A stretch of DNA of 64,000 bases from Reyranella sp. (GTDB taxonomy: Bacteria; Pseudomonadota; Alphaproteobacteria; Reyranellales; Reyranellaceae): assembly GCF_017305915.1 (NCBI RefSeq), contig NZ_JAFKJN010000005.1:328203-392202 (forward strand), read 5' to 3'. Below, in pieces: positions 18,434 through 27,467 of this stretch (its first letter is position 1; every line of letters begins with the position of its first letter). Position numbers and translations under genes: made by a program. Below the pieces are notes generated by a model. It had not been told where the DNA came from. It did no database searches and saw only the letters and a program-made list of their open reading frames with translations.

Positions 18434-19621
18434 ATGGCAGTCGAGGCCCTCGGCTCCCAAACCAAAGCCAAAGTCCCGCCGTGGAACGACCCGGTCATCC
18501 GCGGCTGGGTGTTCCAGATCGTCGTCGTGGCGCTGGTCGGTCTGCTCGCCTGGTTCCTGGTGAGCAACACCATCGAGAACCTGCAGCGCCAGAAGATCGC
18601 CTCGGGCTTCCACTATCTCGAGCGCGAGGCGGGCTTCGAGATCGGCGACACCATGATCCAGTACTCGCCGGCCAGCACCTATGCGCGCGCGATCTTCGTC
18701 GGCCTGCTCAACACGCTGAAGGTCGCGGTGCTCGGCATCTTCATGGCGACCGTCCTCGGCACCATGATCGGCGTCGGCCGGCTGTCGCCCAACTGGCTGC
18801 TCGCCAAGATCTGCGAAGCCTACGTCGAGATGTTCCGGAACGTGCCGCTGCTGCTGTGGCTGTTCCTGATCTACAAGCTGATCAGCGAGGCCTTCCCCGG
18901 GCCGCGACAGGCGATCAACGTCCTCAATTCCTTCTTCCTCAGCAATCGAGGTCTCTACTTCCCGGTGCCGCTCGCCGATCCGGCCTATGAATGGATGGGT
19001 ATAGCCTTCCTGGTCGGCATCGTCGCCACGGTCTTCGTCGCGCGCTGGGCCAAGAAGCGCCAGGACGCGACCGGCCTGCCGTTCCCCACCATCAAGGCCG
19101 GCCTCGGCCTGATCGTCGGCCTGCCGATCCTGGTCTGGCTGGCATGCGGCGCGCCGCACCACATGAGCTGGCCCGAGCTCAAGGGCTTCAACTTCGACGG
19201 CGGCATGGTGATCCAGCCGGAATTCACCGCGCTTCTGGTCGGCCTGGTGCTCTACACCTCTGCCTTCGTCGCCGAGATCGTCCGCTCGGGCATCCTGGCA
19301 TTGCACAAGGGCCAGAGCGAGGCGGCGATGGCGATCGGCCTGTCGCGCGGCCAGGTCATGCGCCTGGTCCTGCTGCCACAGGCGCTGCGCATCATCGTGC
19401 CGCCGATGACCAGCCAGTATCTCAACATCACCAAGAACAGCTCGCTGGCGATCGCCATCGGCTATCCCGACCTGGTTGCCTCGGTGAACGTCACCATCAA
19501 CCAGACAGGCCAGGCGATCGAGAACATCCTGATCATCATGGCGGCGTACCTGTCGGTCAGCCTGTCGATCTCCGCCTTCATGAACTGGTACAACAAGCGC
19601 ATCGCCTTGAGGGAGCGCTGA
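18434..19621 (+). CDS. aapQ: Amino-acid ABC permease AapQ
   Basis: 395 residues, typical for AapQ/BztB. Several membrane spans with a long periplasmic insertion between the first spans. The EAA loop that docks the ATPase reads SEAAMAIGLSRGQVMRLVLLPQALRIIVPP. It lies 20 nt after aapJ copy 2 with a GGGGGAA site upstream. It pairs with AapM to form the membrane channel. Confidence 0.93.
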   Translation: MAVEALGSQTKAKVPPWNDPVIRGWVFQIVVVALVGLLAWFLVSNTIENLQRQKIASGFHYLEREAGFEIGDTMIQYSPASTYARAIFVGLLNTLKVAVLGIFMATVLGTMIGVGRLSPNWLLAKICEAYVEMFRNVPLLLWLFLIYKLISEAFPGPRQAINVLNSFFLSNRGLYFPVPLADPAYEWMGIAFLVGIVATVFVARWAKKRQDATGLPFPTIKAGLGLIVGLPILVWLACGAPHHMSWPELKGFNFDGGMVIQPEFTALLVGLVLYTSAFVAEIVRSGILALHKGQSEAAMAIGLSRGQVMRLVLLPQALRIIVPPMTSQYLNITKNSSLAIAIGYPDLVASVNVTINQTGQAIENILIIMAAYLSVSLSISAFMNWYNKRIALRER

Positions 19622-19622
19622 C

Positions 19623-20899
19623 ATGGCAGACGTCCTCCCGGGCGAACGCCCACAGCTCGCTCCCCCGGTCGACGACACCGGCCCGCTCGGCTGGGTCCGC
19701 AAGAACCTGTTCTCGAGCTGGGGCAACGGCATCACCACGGTCGTGCTGATCGTGGCGATCGGCTGGATCCTCTCAGGCTTCCTGCACTGGGCGGTGTTCA
19801 CCGCCACCTTCGACGCCAAGAGCGGCGCCGAATGCCGCGGCCACGGCGCCTGCTGGGCGCTGATCCGCGAGAAGTACCGCTACATCTTCTTCGGCTCGTT
19901 CCCCTACGAGCAGCATTGGCGGCCGCTGTTCGCCGTCGTCGCCATGCTGGCCATGCTGATCCTGAGCTCGGACCGGCGGATGTGGAACAAGCGCCTGATC
20001 GCCATCTGGGGCGTCGGCAGCTTCGTCGCCTTCCTGCTGATGTTCGGCCAGATCCACATCTCGCTCGGCTTGATCCTGTTCGTGGCCCTGGCCGCGGGCG
20101 GGCTGGGCATGATCCTGCGCGGTGCCATCGCCACGCCGGGCGAGCTGAACGGCTGGCGTGCGCTGGCCGCGGTCGGCGCCCTCGGCCTGATCGGCCGCAT
20201 CACCGGCGTGATCCCGACCTGGAGTCTGGCGATCGCGCCGCTCAGCTACGTCGAGACCGGCCTGTGGGGCGGTATCCCGGTGACGCTCATCCTCGCCACC
20301 TACGGCCTCGTGTTCGCCTTCCCGTTCGGTATCCTGCTGGCGCTCGGCCGGCGTTCCAACCTGCCGCTGATCAAGGGCCTGTGCGTCGGCTTCATCGAGC
20401 TGATCCGCGGCGTGCCGCTGATCAGCCTGCTGATCATGGCCTCGGTGATGCTGCCGCTGTTCCTGCCCTCGGGCATGACCATCGACAAGTTCCTGCGCGC
20501 CCAGGTGGCGGTGATCCTGTTCGCCGGCGCCTACATCGCCGAGATCATCCGCGGCGGCCTGCAGTCGCTGCCCAAGGGCCAGTTCGAGGCGGCCGACGCG
20601 ATGGGCCTCAACTACGTCCAGAAGACCACGCTGATCATCCTGCCGCAGGCGCTGCGGGTGGTGATCCCGCCGCTGATCAACACCTTCATCGGTTTCTTCA
20701 AGGACACCTCGCTGGTGCTGATCATCGGCATCTTCGACTTCCTCAACACCGCCAATCAGGCGCTGGTCGATCCCAACTGGGCGGGCTTCCCGGGCGAGGT
20801 CTACCTGTTCGCCGCCTTCATCTACTTCTGCTTCTGCTATTCGATGTCGCGCTACTCCAAGCACCTCGAGATCGAGCTCAACAAGGGGACACGCCGCTG

Positions 20900-20900
<1 letters not shown>
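19623..20900 (+). CDS. aapM: Amino-acid ABC permease AapM
   Basis: 425 residues starting one base after the aapQ stop. Multiple transmembrane segments; the EAA loop is [30 protein letters not shown], matching the one in AapQ. A cytoplasm- or periplasm-facing segment near residue 55-80 contains two Cys ([13 protein letters not shown]), usual in this family. Its TGA overlaps the aapP ATG by one base. Confidence 0.93.
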
Positions 20901-21676
<776 letters not shown>

Positions 21677-21681
21677 TCATT

Positions 21682-21739
21682 GGACCGCGGGCCTCCAGGC
21701 CCGCATCATGAGATGAGCGGACCTGGAGGTCCGCGGTCC
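21682..21739. repeat. Extragenic palindrome, family B copy 2
   Basis: Left arm 21682-21704 and right arm 21717-21739: 23-bp inverted units differing at two positions, with a 12-nt loop. It follows the aap operon and precedes rfbB by 10 nt. It may attenuate read-through from the amino-acid transporter. Confidence 0.85.
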
Positions 21740-21749
21740 GGAAGAAGAC

Positions 21750-22808
21750 ATGAAACTCCTGATCACCGGCGGCGCGGGGTTCATCGGCTCGGCCGTCGTG
21801 CGCCATGTGATTCGCACCACCGACTGGTCGGTGGCGAACGTCGACAAGCTGACCTACGCCGGCAACCTCGAATCGCTCGCCGAGGCGCGCACCAGCAACC
21901 GCCATCGCCATTTCCCGGTCGACATCTGCGACCGGACGGCGATCGATGCGATATTCCGCGAGGTCCGGCCCGACGCCGTGCTGCACCTCGCCGCCGAAAG
22001 CCATGTCGATCGCTCGATCGACGGCGCCGCGCCCTTCATCCAGACCAACGTGGTCGGCACCTGGACGATGCTCGAGGCCGCCCTGGCCTGGTGGCGCACG
22101 CTCGACGCCGAGGCCCGCCAGCGCTTCCGCTTCCAGCACATCTCGACCGACGAGGTGTTCGGCTCGCTCGGCGCGACCGGCAAGTTCACCGAGCAGACGG
22201 CCTACGCGCCGAACTCGCCTTACTCCGCCAGCAAGGCCGGGTCTGACCATCTGGTGCGCGCCTGGCACCACACTCACGGCCTGCCGGTGCTGACCACCAA
22301 CTGCTCCAACAACTACGGCCCCTATCATTTCCCCGAGAAGCTGATCCCGCTGATCGTCATCCGCGCGCTGCGCGGCGAGCGGCTGCCGGTCTACGGCAAG
22401 GGCGAGAACGTGCGCGACTGGCTGCATGTCGAGGACCATGCCGAGGCCCTCTCGCTGGTGCTGCAGAAGGGCCGGCCGGGCGAGACCTACAATGTCGGCG
22501 GCGACAGCGAGCAGCGGAACATCGATGTCGTGCGCGGCATCTGCCGCCTGCTCGACGAGTTGCAGCCGGCGAGCCCGCACCGGCCGCACGAGCGGCTGAT
22601 CGAGTTCGTCACCGACCGGCCGGGTCACGACGCACGCTATGCAATCGACGCCTCGAAAATCCGCGACGAGCTGGGCTGGCGACCCCGGCACAGCTTCGAG
22701 GCCGGCCTGCGCAAGACCGTTCAGTGGTTCATCCACAATCCGTTGTGGTGGGAACGGGTCATGAGCGGCGCCTATCGCGGCGAGCGGCTGGGACTGGCCC
22801 ACGAATAG
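21750..22808 (+). CDS. rfbB: dTDP-glucose 4,6-dehydratase
   Basis: 352 residues, normal for RfbB/RmlB. NAD-binding TGGAGFIGS (6-14), [10 protein letters not shown] (catalytic Asp-Glu pair and Thr) and YSASKAG with the Tyr/Lys pair are all present, as is [17 protein letters not shown]. It converts dTDP-glucose to dTDP-4-keto-6-deoxyglucose. RfbA, C and D are not adjacent. FdtA/FdtB-like genes 5 kb downstream on the other strand use its product, so a dTDP-amino-sugar route is likely. Confidence 0.93.
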   Translation: MKLLITGGAGFIGSAVVRHVIRTTDWSVANVDKLTYAGNLESLAEARTSNRHRHFPVDICDRTAIDAIFREVRPDAVLHLAAESHVDRSIDGAAPFIQTNVVGTWTMLEAALAWWRTLDAEARQRFRFQHISTDEVFGSLGATGKFTEQTAYAPNSPYSASKAGSDHLVRAWHHTHGLPVLTTNCSNNYGPYHFPEKLIPLIVIRALRGERLPVYGKGENVRDWLHVEDHAEALSLVLQKGRPGETYNVGGDSEQRNIDVVRGICRLLDELQPASPHRPHERLIEFVTDRPGHDARYAIDASKIRDELGWRPRHSFEAGLRKTVQWFIHNPLWWERVMSGAYRGERLGLAHE

Positions 22809-22875
22809 CCACGGCGGCCCGGCAACCGTCGCGCGTTGCCTACGTTGTCTCCCGCTCGAATGACAGGAGACCCCC

Positions 22876-23028
22876 ATGCGCAGCTTGATCGTACTGGCCG
22901 TCGCCGCGCTGTCGATCGCGGCCTGCACCTACAAGACCGAAACTGTCGAGCGGCAGACGCCGTCTGGCCGCACCGTCGTCAGCGAGCACGCCAGCGTCGG
23001 CACGCCGGTCGTGGTCGTGCAGGACTAA
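22876..23028 (+). CDS. Small lipoprotein, unknown function
   Basis: 50 residues: MRSLIVLAVAALSIAAC is a lipoprotein signal with lipobox IAAC, and only about 34 residues remain after the Cys, rich in Thr and Val with a VVVV stretch near the end. Preceded by ACAGGAGA and followed by a strong terminator, so it is a free-standing gene. It probably sits in the outer membrane. Short alphaproteobacterial lipoproteins of this kind have no known role. Confidence 0.65.
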   Translation: MRSLIVLAVAALSIAACTYKTETVERQTPSGRTVVSEHASVGTPVVVVQD

Positions 23029-23045
23029 CCGACGCGCCCGAAGAG

Positions 23046-23076
23046 AAAGGGCGGACGCAAGCCGTCCGCCCTTTTT
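23046..23076. terminator. Rho-independent terminator, bidirectional
   Basis: Stem AAAGGGCGGAC (23046-23056) with its complement at 23063-23073, loop GCAAGC, T-run at the right end and A-run at the left. It ends the small lipoprotein gene on the plus strand and could also end the receiver gene on the minus strand. Confidence 0.88.
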
Positions 23077-23101
23077 CGTTCGTCCCCGGGCGTATTGCGT
23101 A

Positions 23102-23539
23102 CTAGAGATCGTTCGAAGCCGGCTGCAGGACCCGCGTGAACCGCGACACGACAGACGAGTCGGTCGCCATCTTGCGCTGGCGCAGCTCGATGCTGCGCAG
23201 CAGGTACTCGAACTGATCCTCGTCGACCGGCTTGCCGACCAGGTAGGCGTTGCCGATGCCCCGCACCTCGGCCTGGATCGAGGGGGTGTCGGCATAGGCC
23301 GTGCAGAATACGATCGGAACATCTCTGAGCGAACGGATCAGACCGGCCGCGCGCAGCCCGCTGTCCCTGCGGCCTAGCCGGACATCCATCACCACGGCAT
23401 CGGGCTGTGTCGCCTTGAACAGGGCCAGCGCGCTGGCTTCGCTGTCGGCGGTGCCCACCACCCGGTGACCCCAGTCCTCCAGCATCAGCGTCAGCGCCAT
23501 CGCGAGGATCACTTCGTCTTCGACGATCGCGAGCTTCAC
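23102..23539 (-). CDS. Single-domain response regulator (receiver only)
   Basis: 145 residues, receiver domain alone. Acidic pocket Glu7-Asp8, phospho-acceptor Asp52 in MDVRLG, Thr80 and Lys103 in GKP are all in place, so it should be phosphorylated. The tail after about residue 112 is a short basic helix without a DNA-binding domain. No histidine kinase is nearby, so it is an orphan that may work by protein contact (as CheY or DivK do). The upstream gap carries an inverted pair of 16-bp motifs. Confidence 0.85.
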   Translation of the reverse strand: MKLAIVEDEVILAMALTLMLEDWGHRVVGTADSEASALALFKATQPDAVVMDVRLGRRDSGLRAAGLIRSLRDVPIVFCTAYADTPSIQAEVRGIGNAYLVGKPVDEDQFEYLLRSIELRQRKMATDSSVVSRFTRVLQPASNDL

Positions 23540-23840
23540 CCAATCCCTCCGTCGTAGTCGCCCGTACGGTATGGATCAGGGTCGGACATGACACGTGATC
23601 AAAGTGTGGCGCACAGCGCACACCCCTGGACGCCCCGGGGCATCGGAAGAAAAGAACGCGTTTTCAGGGGATTTTCTGCACCATGGCCGACATCGCAGTC
23701 GGGTTTGTATCGGATAGGTTGCGCGGTCACACTCTGATCACAGACGAGAGGTGCCATGCGGAGCATCGAGGGGCGCCCATCCCAGCAGCCGGCTGACGGC
23801 CGGCATCGCCGTCGAACTGCGATAGGGGCACGCAGGTCCG
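23540..23840. other. Intergenic stretch with an inverted 16-bp motif pair
   Basis: 301 bp between the receiver gene (start) and the luciferase-like gene (stop), both minus strand. No convincing gene; two frames of about 47 and 34 codons have poor codon use. GTGATCAAAGTGTGGC at 23595-23610 recurs on the minus strand at 23726-23741 with 14 of 16 bases the same. The facing copies may be regulator sites for the receiver gene. Confidence 0.45.
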
Positions 23841-24689
23841 TCATCCCAGCTGGCGCTTGAGCTCCGACCAGCGGTCGAGGATCGGCATGAGCTTGTCCGC
23901 CTTCTCGGCCGGCAGGGTGAACACCACCCGGTCGATCTCGAGGTCCTGACAGAGCTTCAGCCGGTCGAGATTGTCGGGATGGCGGAAGACGCTGATCGGC
24001 AGGCTCTTGGGGTCGCGGCCGGCGTCGGCCGCCATCTTGCGGAAGGTGTGGATCGACTGGATGCCCTCGGTCTCCAGCCAGTCGTCGCGCGGGATCCAGC
24101 CGTCGCCGTAGCGGAAGGCGCGCTTGGCGGCATATTCCAGCCGGCCGCCGACGATGATCGGCGGATGCGGCTTCTGGTAGGGCTTGGGCCACATCTTCAT
24201 CTTGTCGAACTTCACGAACTCGCCGTGATACTCGGGCTCCTCGTTGGCCCAGATCGCCTTCATCGCCTCGATGCGCTCGCGCGCGAGCTTGTGGCGGCTC
24301 TTGAAGGCGGTGCCGTGGTTCTCGATCTCGTCCTGGTTCCAGCCGTTGCCGACGCCGAACAGGAAGCGGCCATTGGAAAGCTGGTCGATCGTCGCCACCG
24401 CCTTGGCGGTGATGATCGGATCGCGCTGCACGATCAGGGCGATGCCGGTGCCGACCTTGAGCTTGGTCGTCACCGTCGCCGCCGCGTTCAGCACCAGGAA
24501 CGGATCCATGATGTCGTAGTACGGCCGGATCAGGCCGCCGCCCGCCGGATAGGCCGTCTTGCGCGACGACGGGATGTGCGTGTGCTCCGGCACCCACAGC
24601 GATTCGAAGCCGCGCTTCTCCAGCTCCATCGCCAGCGGCGCCGGTCGCATGGAGTCTGTCGTGAAAAACATGACGGCGCCGATCTTCAT
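23841..24689 (-). CDS. LLM-class F420/FMN-dependent oxidoreductase (first)
   Basis: 282 residues, luciferase-like monooxygenase fold. Typical blocks: IGAVMFFTTDSM at the N-terminus, ESLWVPEHTHIP, GTGIALIVQRDPI, GRFLFGVGNGWN and IVGGRLEYAAKRAFRYGDGW. It resembles the family often annotated as F420-dependent, whose members use FMN or F420; the cofactor cannot be decided here. It is divergent from the phosphotransferase gene with only 44 bp between, so they share a control region. Substrate unknown. Confidence 0.82.
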   Translation of the reverse strand: MKIGAVMFFTTDSMRPAPLAMELEKRGFESLWVPEHTHIPSSRKTAYPAGGGLIRPYYDIMDPFLVLNAAATVTTKLKVGTGIALIVQRDPIITAKAVATIDQLSNGRFLFGVGNGWNQDEIENHGTAFKSRHKLARERIEAMKAIWANEEPEYHGEFVKFDKMKMWPKPYQKPHPPIIVGGRLEYAAKRAFRYGDGWIPRDDWLETEGIQSIHTFRKMAADAGRDPKSLPISVFRHPDNLDRLKLCQDLEIDRVVFTLPAEKADKLMPILDRWSELKRQLG

Positions 24690-24733
24690 GGCTTCGCTTC
24701 TCCCGTTTCGAGACCAGTGTAGGATGATCGGGC

Positions 24734-25786
24734 ATGACGACGCACGCCCCGCCGAAAACCGCCGATCCGGATCATTTGACGGCGGCGCTTCGCAGAGCGG
24801 GTGTGCTCGAGAGCGGCCGCGTCGCCGCGGCGCGGGTCGTGCATTCCTTCCCGACCCTGCTGTCGCAGTTCCATCGCCTGAAGCTCGACTACGAGGGCGC
24901 CGACGGACCGCGCCATCTCTACCTCAAGACCGACCTGGCCGGTCGGCCGACCCCGGGCTGGGACAGCGGCCCCCGCGAGGTCGCCTTCTACACCACCGTC
25001 GCGCCGGCGACGCCACCCGGCCTGCTGCCGCGCTGCTTCGAGGCGGCGAGCGCGCCGGACGGCGCCTGGCACCTGCTGCTCGAGGACCTGACCGACACGC
25101 ACTCCATCGCCACCCAGTGGCCCCTGCCGCCGACTCTCGCGCAGAGCGAGGCGATCGTGCGCTGCCGGGCGCGCTTCCAGGCGGCGTGGTGGGACCATCC
25201 GCGGCTCGGCGGAGAGGTCGGCACCTGGGCGTCGGACGCCGAAATCGACGTGTGGACCGCCGGGCTGGTCAAGGAGTACGAGGCCTTCGCCGACGCGCTC
25301 GGCGAACGGCTGCCGCCGCATCGGCGCGAGCTCTATGAGAGGCTATTCGCCCACGCGCCCAAGCTGCAGCAGCGCTACCGCAACCATCGCCACCAGACGG
25401 TCATCCAGGGCGACTCCCATTTCTGGAACTGTTTCCTCGCCAAGGACGCGAGCGGCACGCCGCGCCTGTTCGACTGGGACGGCTGGCGTGCGACGATCGG
25501 GGCCGAAGATCTCGCCTACATGATCGCCATGCACTGGTACCCCGACTTGCGCCGACGCACCGAGCGGCGCCTGCTCGATGCCTTCCATGAAGAGCTGCTG
25601 GCCGGCGGCGTGACCAGCTACGACCGGCGCGCGCTGCAGGACGACTATCGGCTCACGGTGCTGTGGCAGATCACGCGACCGATCTGGCTGCGCGCCGCCG
25701 GTATCCCGCCCGTGATCTGGTGGCCTCACCTCGAGCGCATCCACCTCGCCGCCGACGACCTCGATTGCCGCGAGCTGCTTGGCTAA
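24734..25786 (+). CDS. Phosphotransferase of the APH/ecdysteroid-kinase-like group
   Basis: 350 residues. The kinase-like catalytic loop QGDSHFWNCF (the H-G-D-x-H-x2-N form with Gln for His) is followed by FDWDGW, the metal-binding Asp segment. An N-terminal lobe Lys lies in LYLKTDL, and a hinge in LLLEDLTDTH. These proteins phosphorylate small alcohols or act on CoA-related substrates; resistance is not implied. Flanked by two luciferase-like oxidoreductases, it may belong to one catabolic route. Substrate unknown. Confidence 0.78.
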   Translation: MTTHAPPKTADPDHLTAALRRAGVLESGRVAAARVVHSFPTLLSQFHRLKLDYEGADGPRHLYLKTDLAGRPTPGWDSGPREVAFYTTVAPATPPGLLPRCFEAASAPDGAWHLLLEDLTDTHSIATQWPLPPTLAQSEAIVRCRARFQAAWWDHPRLGGEVGTWASDAEIDVWTAGLVKEYEAFADALGERLPPHRRELYERLFAHAPKLQQRYRNHRHQTVIQGDSHFWNCFLAKDASGTPRLFDWDGWRATIGAEDLAYMIAMHWYPDLRRRTERRLLDAFHEELLAGGVTSYDRRALQDDYRLTVLWQITRPIWLRAAGIPPVIWWPHLERIHLAADDLDCRELLG

Positions 25787-25795
25787 TCTTCAGGG

Positions 25796-26830
25796 CTAGT
25801 TCAGCCGCGCCGCCTGGGCCATCACCTCGATCGCTTCGGGTTGGCGCGAGCGGACGCTGAGCGAATCGGCACCCGATTCCTCCCAGGCCCGATAGCGCTG
25901 CTTGATGCGGGCGGCCGGCCCTACGAGCGACTTCAGATCGACCCATTCGTCGGGAACGGCGGCGATCGCCTCGTCCTTGCGCTTGGCGAGGTAGAGCTCC
26001 TGGATGCGCTTGGCGGCGTCGCCGAAGCCGCGGCGCACCATGATGTCGTTGTGGAAGTTCTTGGTCTTGTGGCCCATGCCGCCGACATAGAGCGCGACCT
26101 CGGGCTTCAGCTTCTGCAGCGCCGTCTTCACGTCGTTCTCGACCTCGACATGGACCGAGGCCTGGATGGTGAAGTTGTGGAAGCCCTTGCCGTTGCCGGC
26201 GCGACGGAAGCCCTCCTCGAGCCACGGCCGGTATTCCTCCATCGCGCCGGGCACGAAGCCCATCGGCAGCCAGCCGTCGGCGATCTCGGCGGCGAGCTTG
26301 ACCGTCGTCTCGCTGCCGGTCGCGAGATAGATCGGGATCTGGTTCATGTGCAGGATCGACTTCAGCGGCTTGGCCAGTCCCGCCGAGCCCGGGCCGGTGT
26401 AAGGCAGCGAGATCTCCTTGCCCTCGTGCGTCACTGGCGCCTCGCGCGCAAAGATCTTGCGCATGATCGCCACGTAATCCTTCATCCGGTAGTACGGCCG
26501 GCCCCACGGCTGGCCGTACCAGCCCTCGACGATCTGCGGGCCGGAGACGCCGAGCCCGGCGATGAAGCGGCCGCCGCCGGCCAGCGCATCGACCGTCGCC
26601 GCCGACATCGCGGCGTTCGCGGGCGTGCGCGCGGCGAGCTGCATGATGCCGGTGCCGAGCTTGATGCGCTCGGTCTTGGCGGCGAGGAAGGCGAGCGGCG
26701 TTACGGCATCGGATCCGTAGGCCTCGGCCGTCCACACCGAATCGTAGCCGAGCTGCTCGGCGCGCTGCACGAGCGCGACCGGAACGTCGAGATGCGCCCG
26801 GGAGTAGCCGATCGACAGGCCGAGTTTCAT
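25796..26830 (-). CDS. LLM-class F420/FMN-dependent oxidoreductase (second)
   Basis: 344 residues with the LLM fold: KLGLSIGYSRAH N-terminus, DSVWTAEAYGSDA, RIKLGTGIMQ, GRFIAGLGVSGPQIVEGW and PIYLATGSETTVKLAAEIADGW. This is a different subgroup from the protein at 23841-24689 (longer, with the GPQIVEGWYGQPW block known from F420-type oxidoreductases). Convergent with the phosphotransferase, 9 nt between stops. Cofactor and substrate are not decidable from sequence. Confidence 0.85.
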   Translation of the reverse strand: MKLGLSIGYSRAHLDVPVALVQRAEQLGYDSVWTAEAYGSDAVTPLAFLAAKTERIKLGTGIMQLAARTPANAAMSAATVDALAGGGRFIAGLGVSGPQIVEGWYGQPWGRPYYRMKDYVAIMRKIFAREAPVTHEGKEISLPYTGPGSAGLAKPLKSILHMNQIPIYLATGSETTVKLAAEIADGWLPMGFVPGAMEEYRPWLEEGFRRAGNGKGFHNFTIQASVHVEVENDVKTALQKLKPEVALYVGGMGHKTKNFHNDIMVRRGFGDAAKRIQELYLAKRKDEAIAAVPDEWVDLKSLVGPAARIKQRYRAWEESGADSLSVRSRQPEAIEVMAQAARLN

Positions 26831-26943
26831 GCGGTTCCCCTGATTTTTCGCGGTCGACTATAGCATTAGGGCGGAATTGTGGGCGCAACCTCGCGGTCGC
26901 GAACCGGTTATCTGGTCGTCTTCATAGCCTACAGGAGACCACC

Positions 26944-27219
26944 ATGAGGCAAGTCGGGATTCTGCTCGCCGCCGTTGTGTTGGCCGGAACCGTGGGCGCC
27001 TGCGCCGATCCGTACTACGGATATCGCAATCGCAGCTACGCCTACACGTCGGACTACTACTATCCGAACTACTACTCGAGCCGCCCGGTCTACTACTCGA
27101 GCGCGCCGGTCTACTACGGCCAGCCGTACTACTATGGCCCGAACTATTACGGGTCGCGGTACGACTACTACCGCAACTACAACGGCATCCACTCCACCAA
27201 CGAAGTGAGCGCGATGTAA
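26944..27219 (+). CDS. Tyr-rich lipoprotein, first of a pair
   Basis: 91 residues. Lipoprotein signal MRQVGILLAAVVLAGTVGAC, cleaved before Cys20. The mature part is mostly Tyr, Ser, Pro and Asn: 23 Tyr in the protein, many as YY or YYY, with repeats of the (R/A)P-VYY-S/G kind around residues 46-60. Preceded by ACAGGAGACC. No known domain. Such sequences are probably disordered and exposed at the outer membrane. It lies 32 nt upstream of a second Tyr-rich lipoprotein gene. Confidence 0.7.
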   Translation: MRQVGILLAAVVLAGTVGACADPYYGYRNRSYAYTSDYYYPNYYSSRPVYYSSAPVYYGQPYYYGPNYYGSRYDYYRNYNGIHSTNEVSAM

Positions 27220-27251
27220 CGGCTGCGGCCGCGCATCGAGCGGAGGAATTC

Positions 27252-27467
27252 ATGATGAAAACCGTCGTCTTCGGCGTCGCCGTCGTCGTCCTCGCCGCTC
27301 TGACCGCCGGCTGCGGCTACTCGGAGCGCACCTACGCCGTCCAGGCGCCAGGCCCGGCCTACGAGCGGCCGGTCGCGGTGCCGGGCGCCGAGTACTACGG
27401 CGACCGCTACTATTCGAACGGCTACTACTATTACCCGTCGAGCGGCCGATACGTCCGCGTCTACTGA
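27252..27467 (+). CDS. Tyr-rich lipoprotein, second of a pair
   Basis: 71 residues with lipobox LTAGC (Cys21) after MMKTVVFGVAVVVLAA. The mature part has 13 Tyr, including YYYY near residue 58, with Pro and Gly. Ribosome site GGAGGAATTC precedes ATG 27252. It shares composition but little alignable sequence with the gene before it, so the two may be functionally related and not recent duplicates. Its stop abuts the stop of fdtB on the other strand. Confidence 0.7.
   Translation: MMKTVVFGVAVVVLAALTAGCGYSERTYAVQAPGPAYERPVAVPGAEYYGDRYYSNGYYYYPSSGRYVRVY

Noticed and set aside
23588..23731. Small plus-strand frame in the receiver-gene gap
   Set aside because: Stops inside the second inverted motif, no ribosome site and poor third-position G+C.
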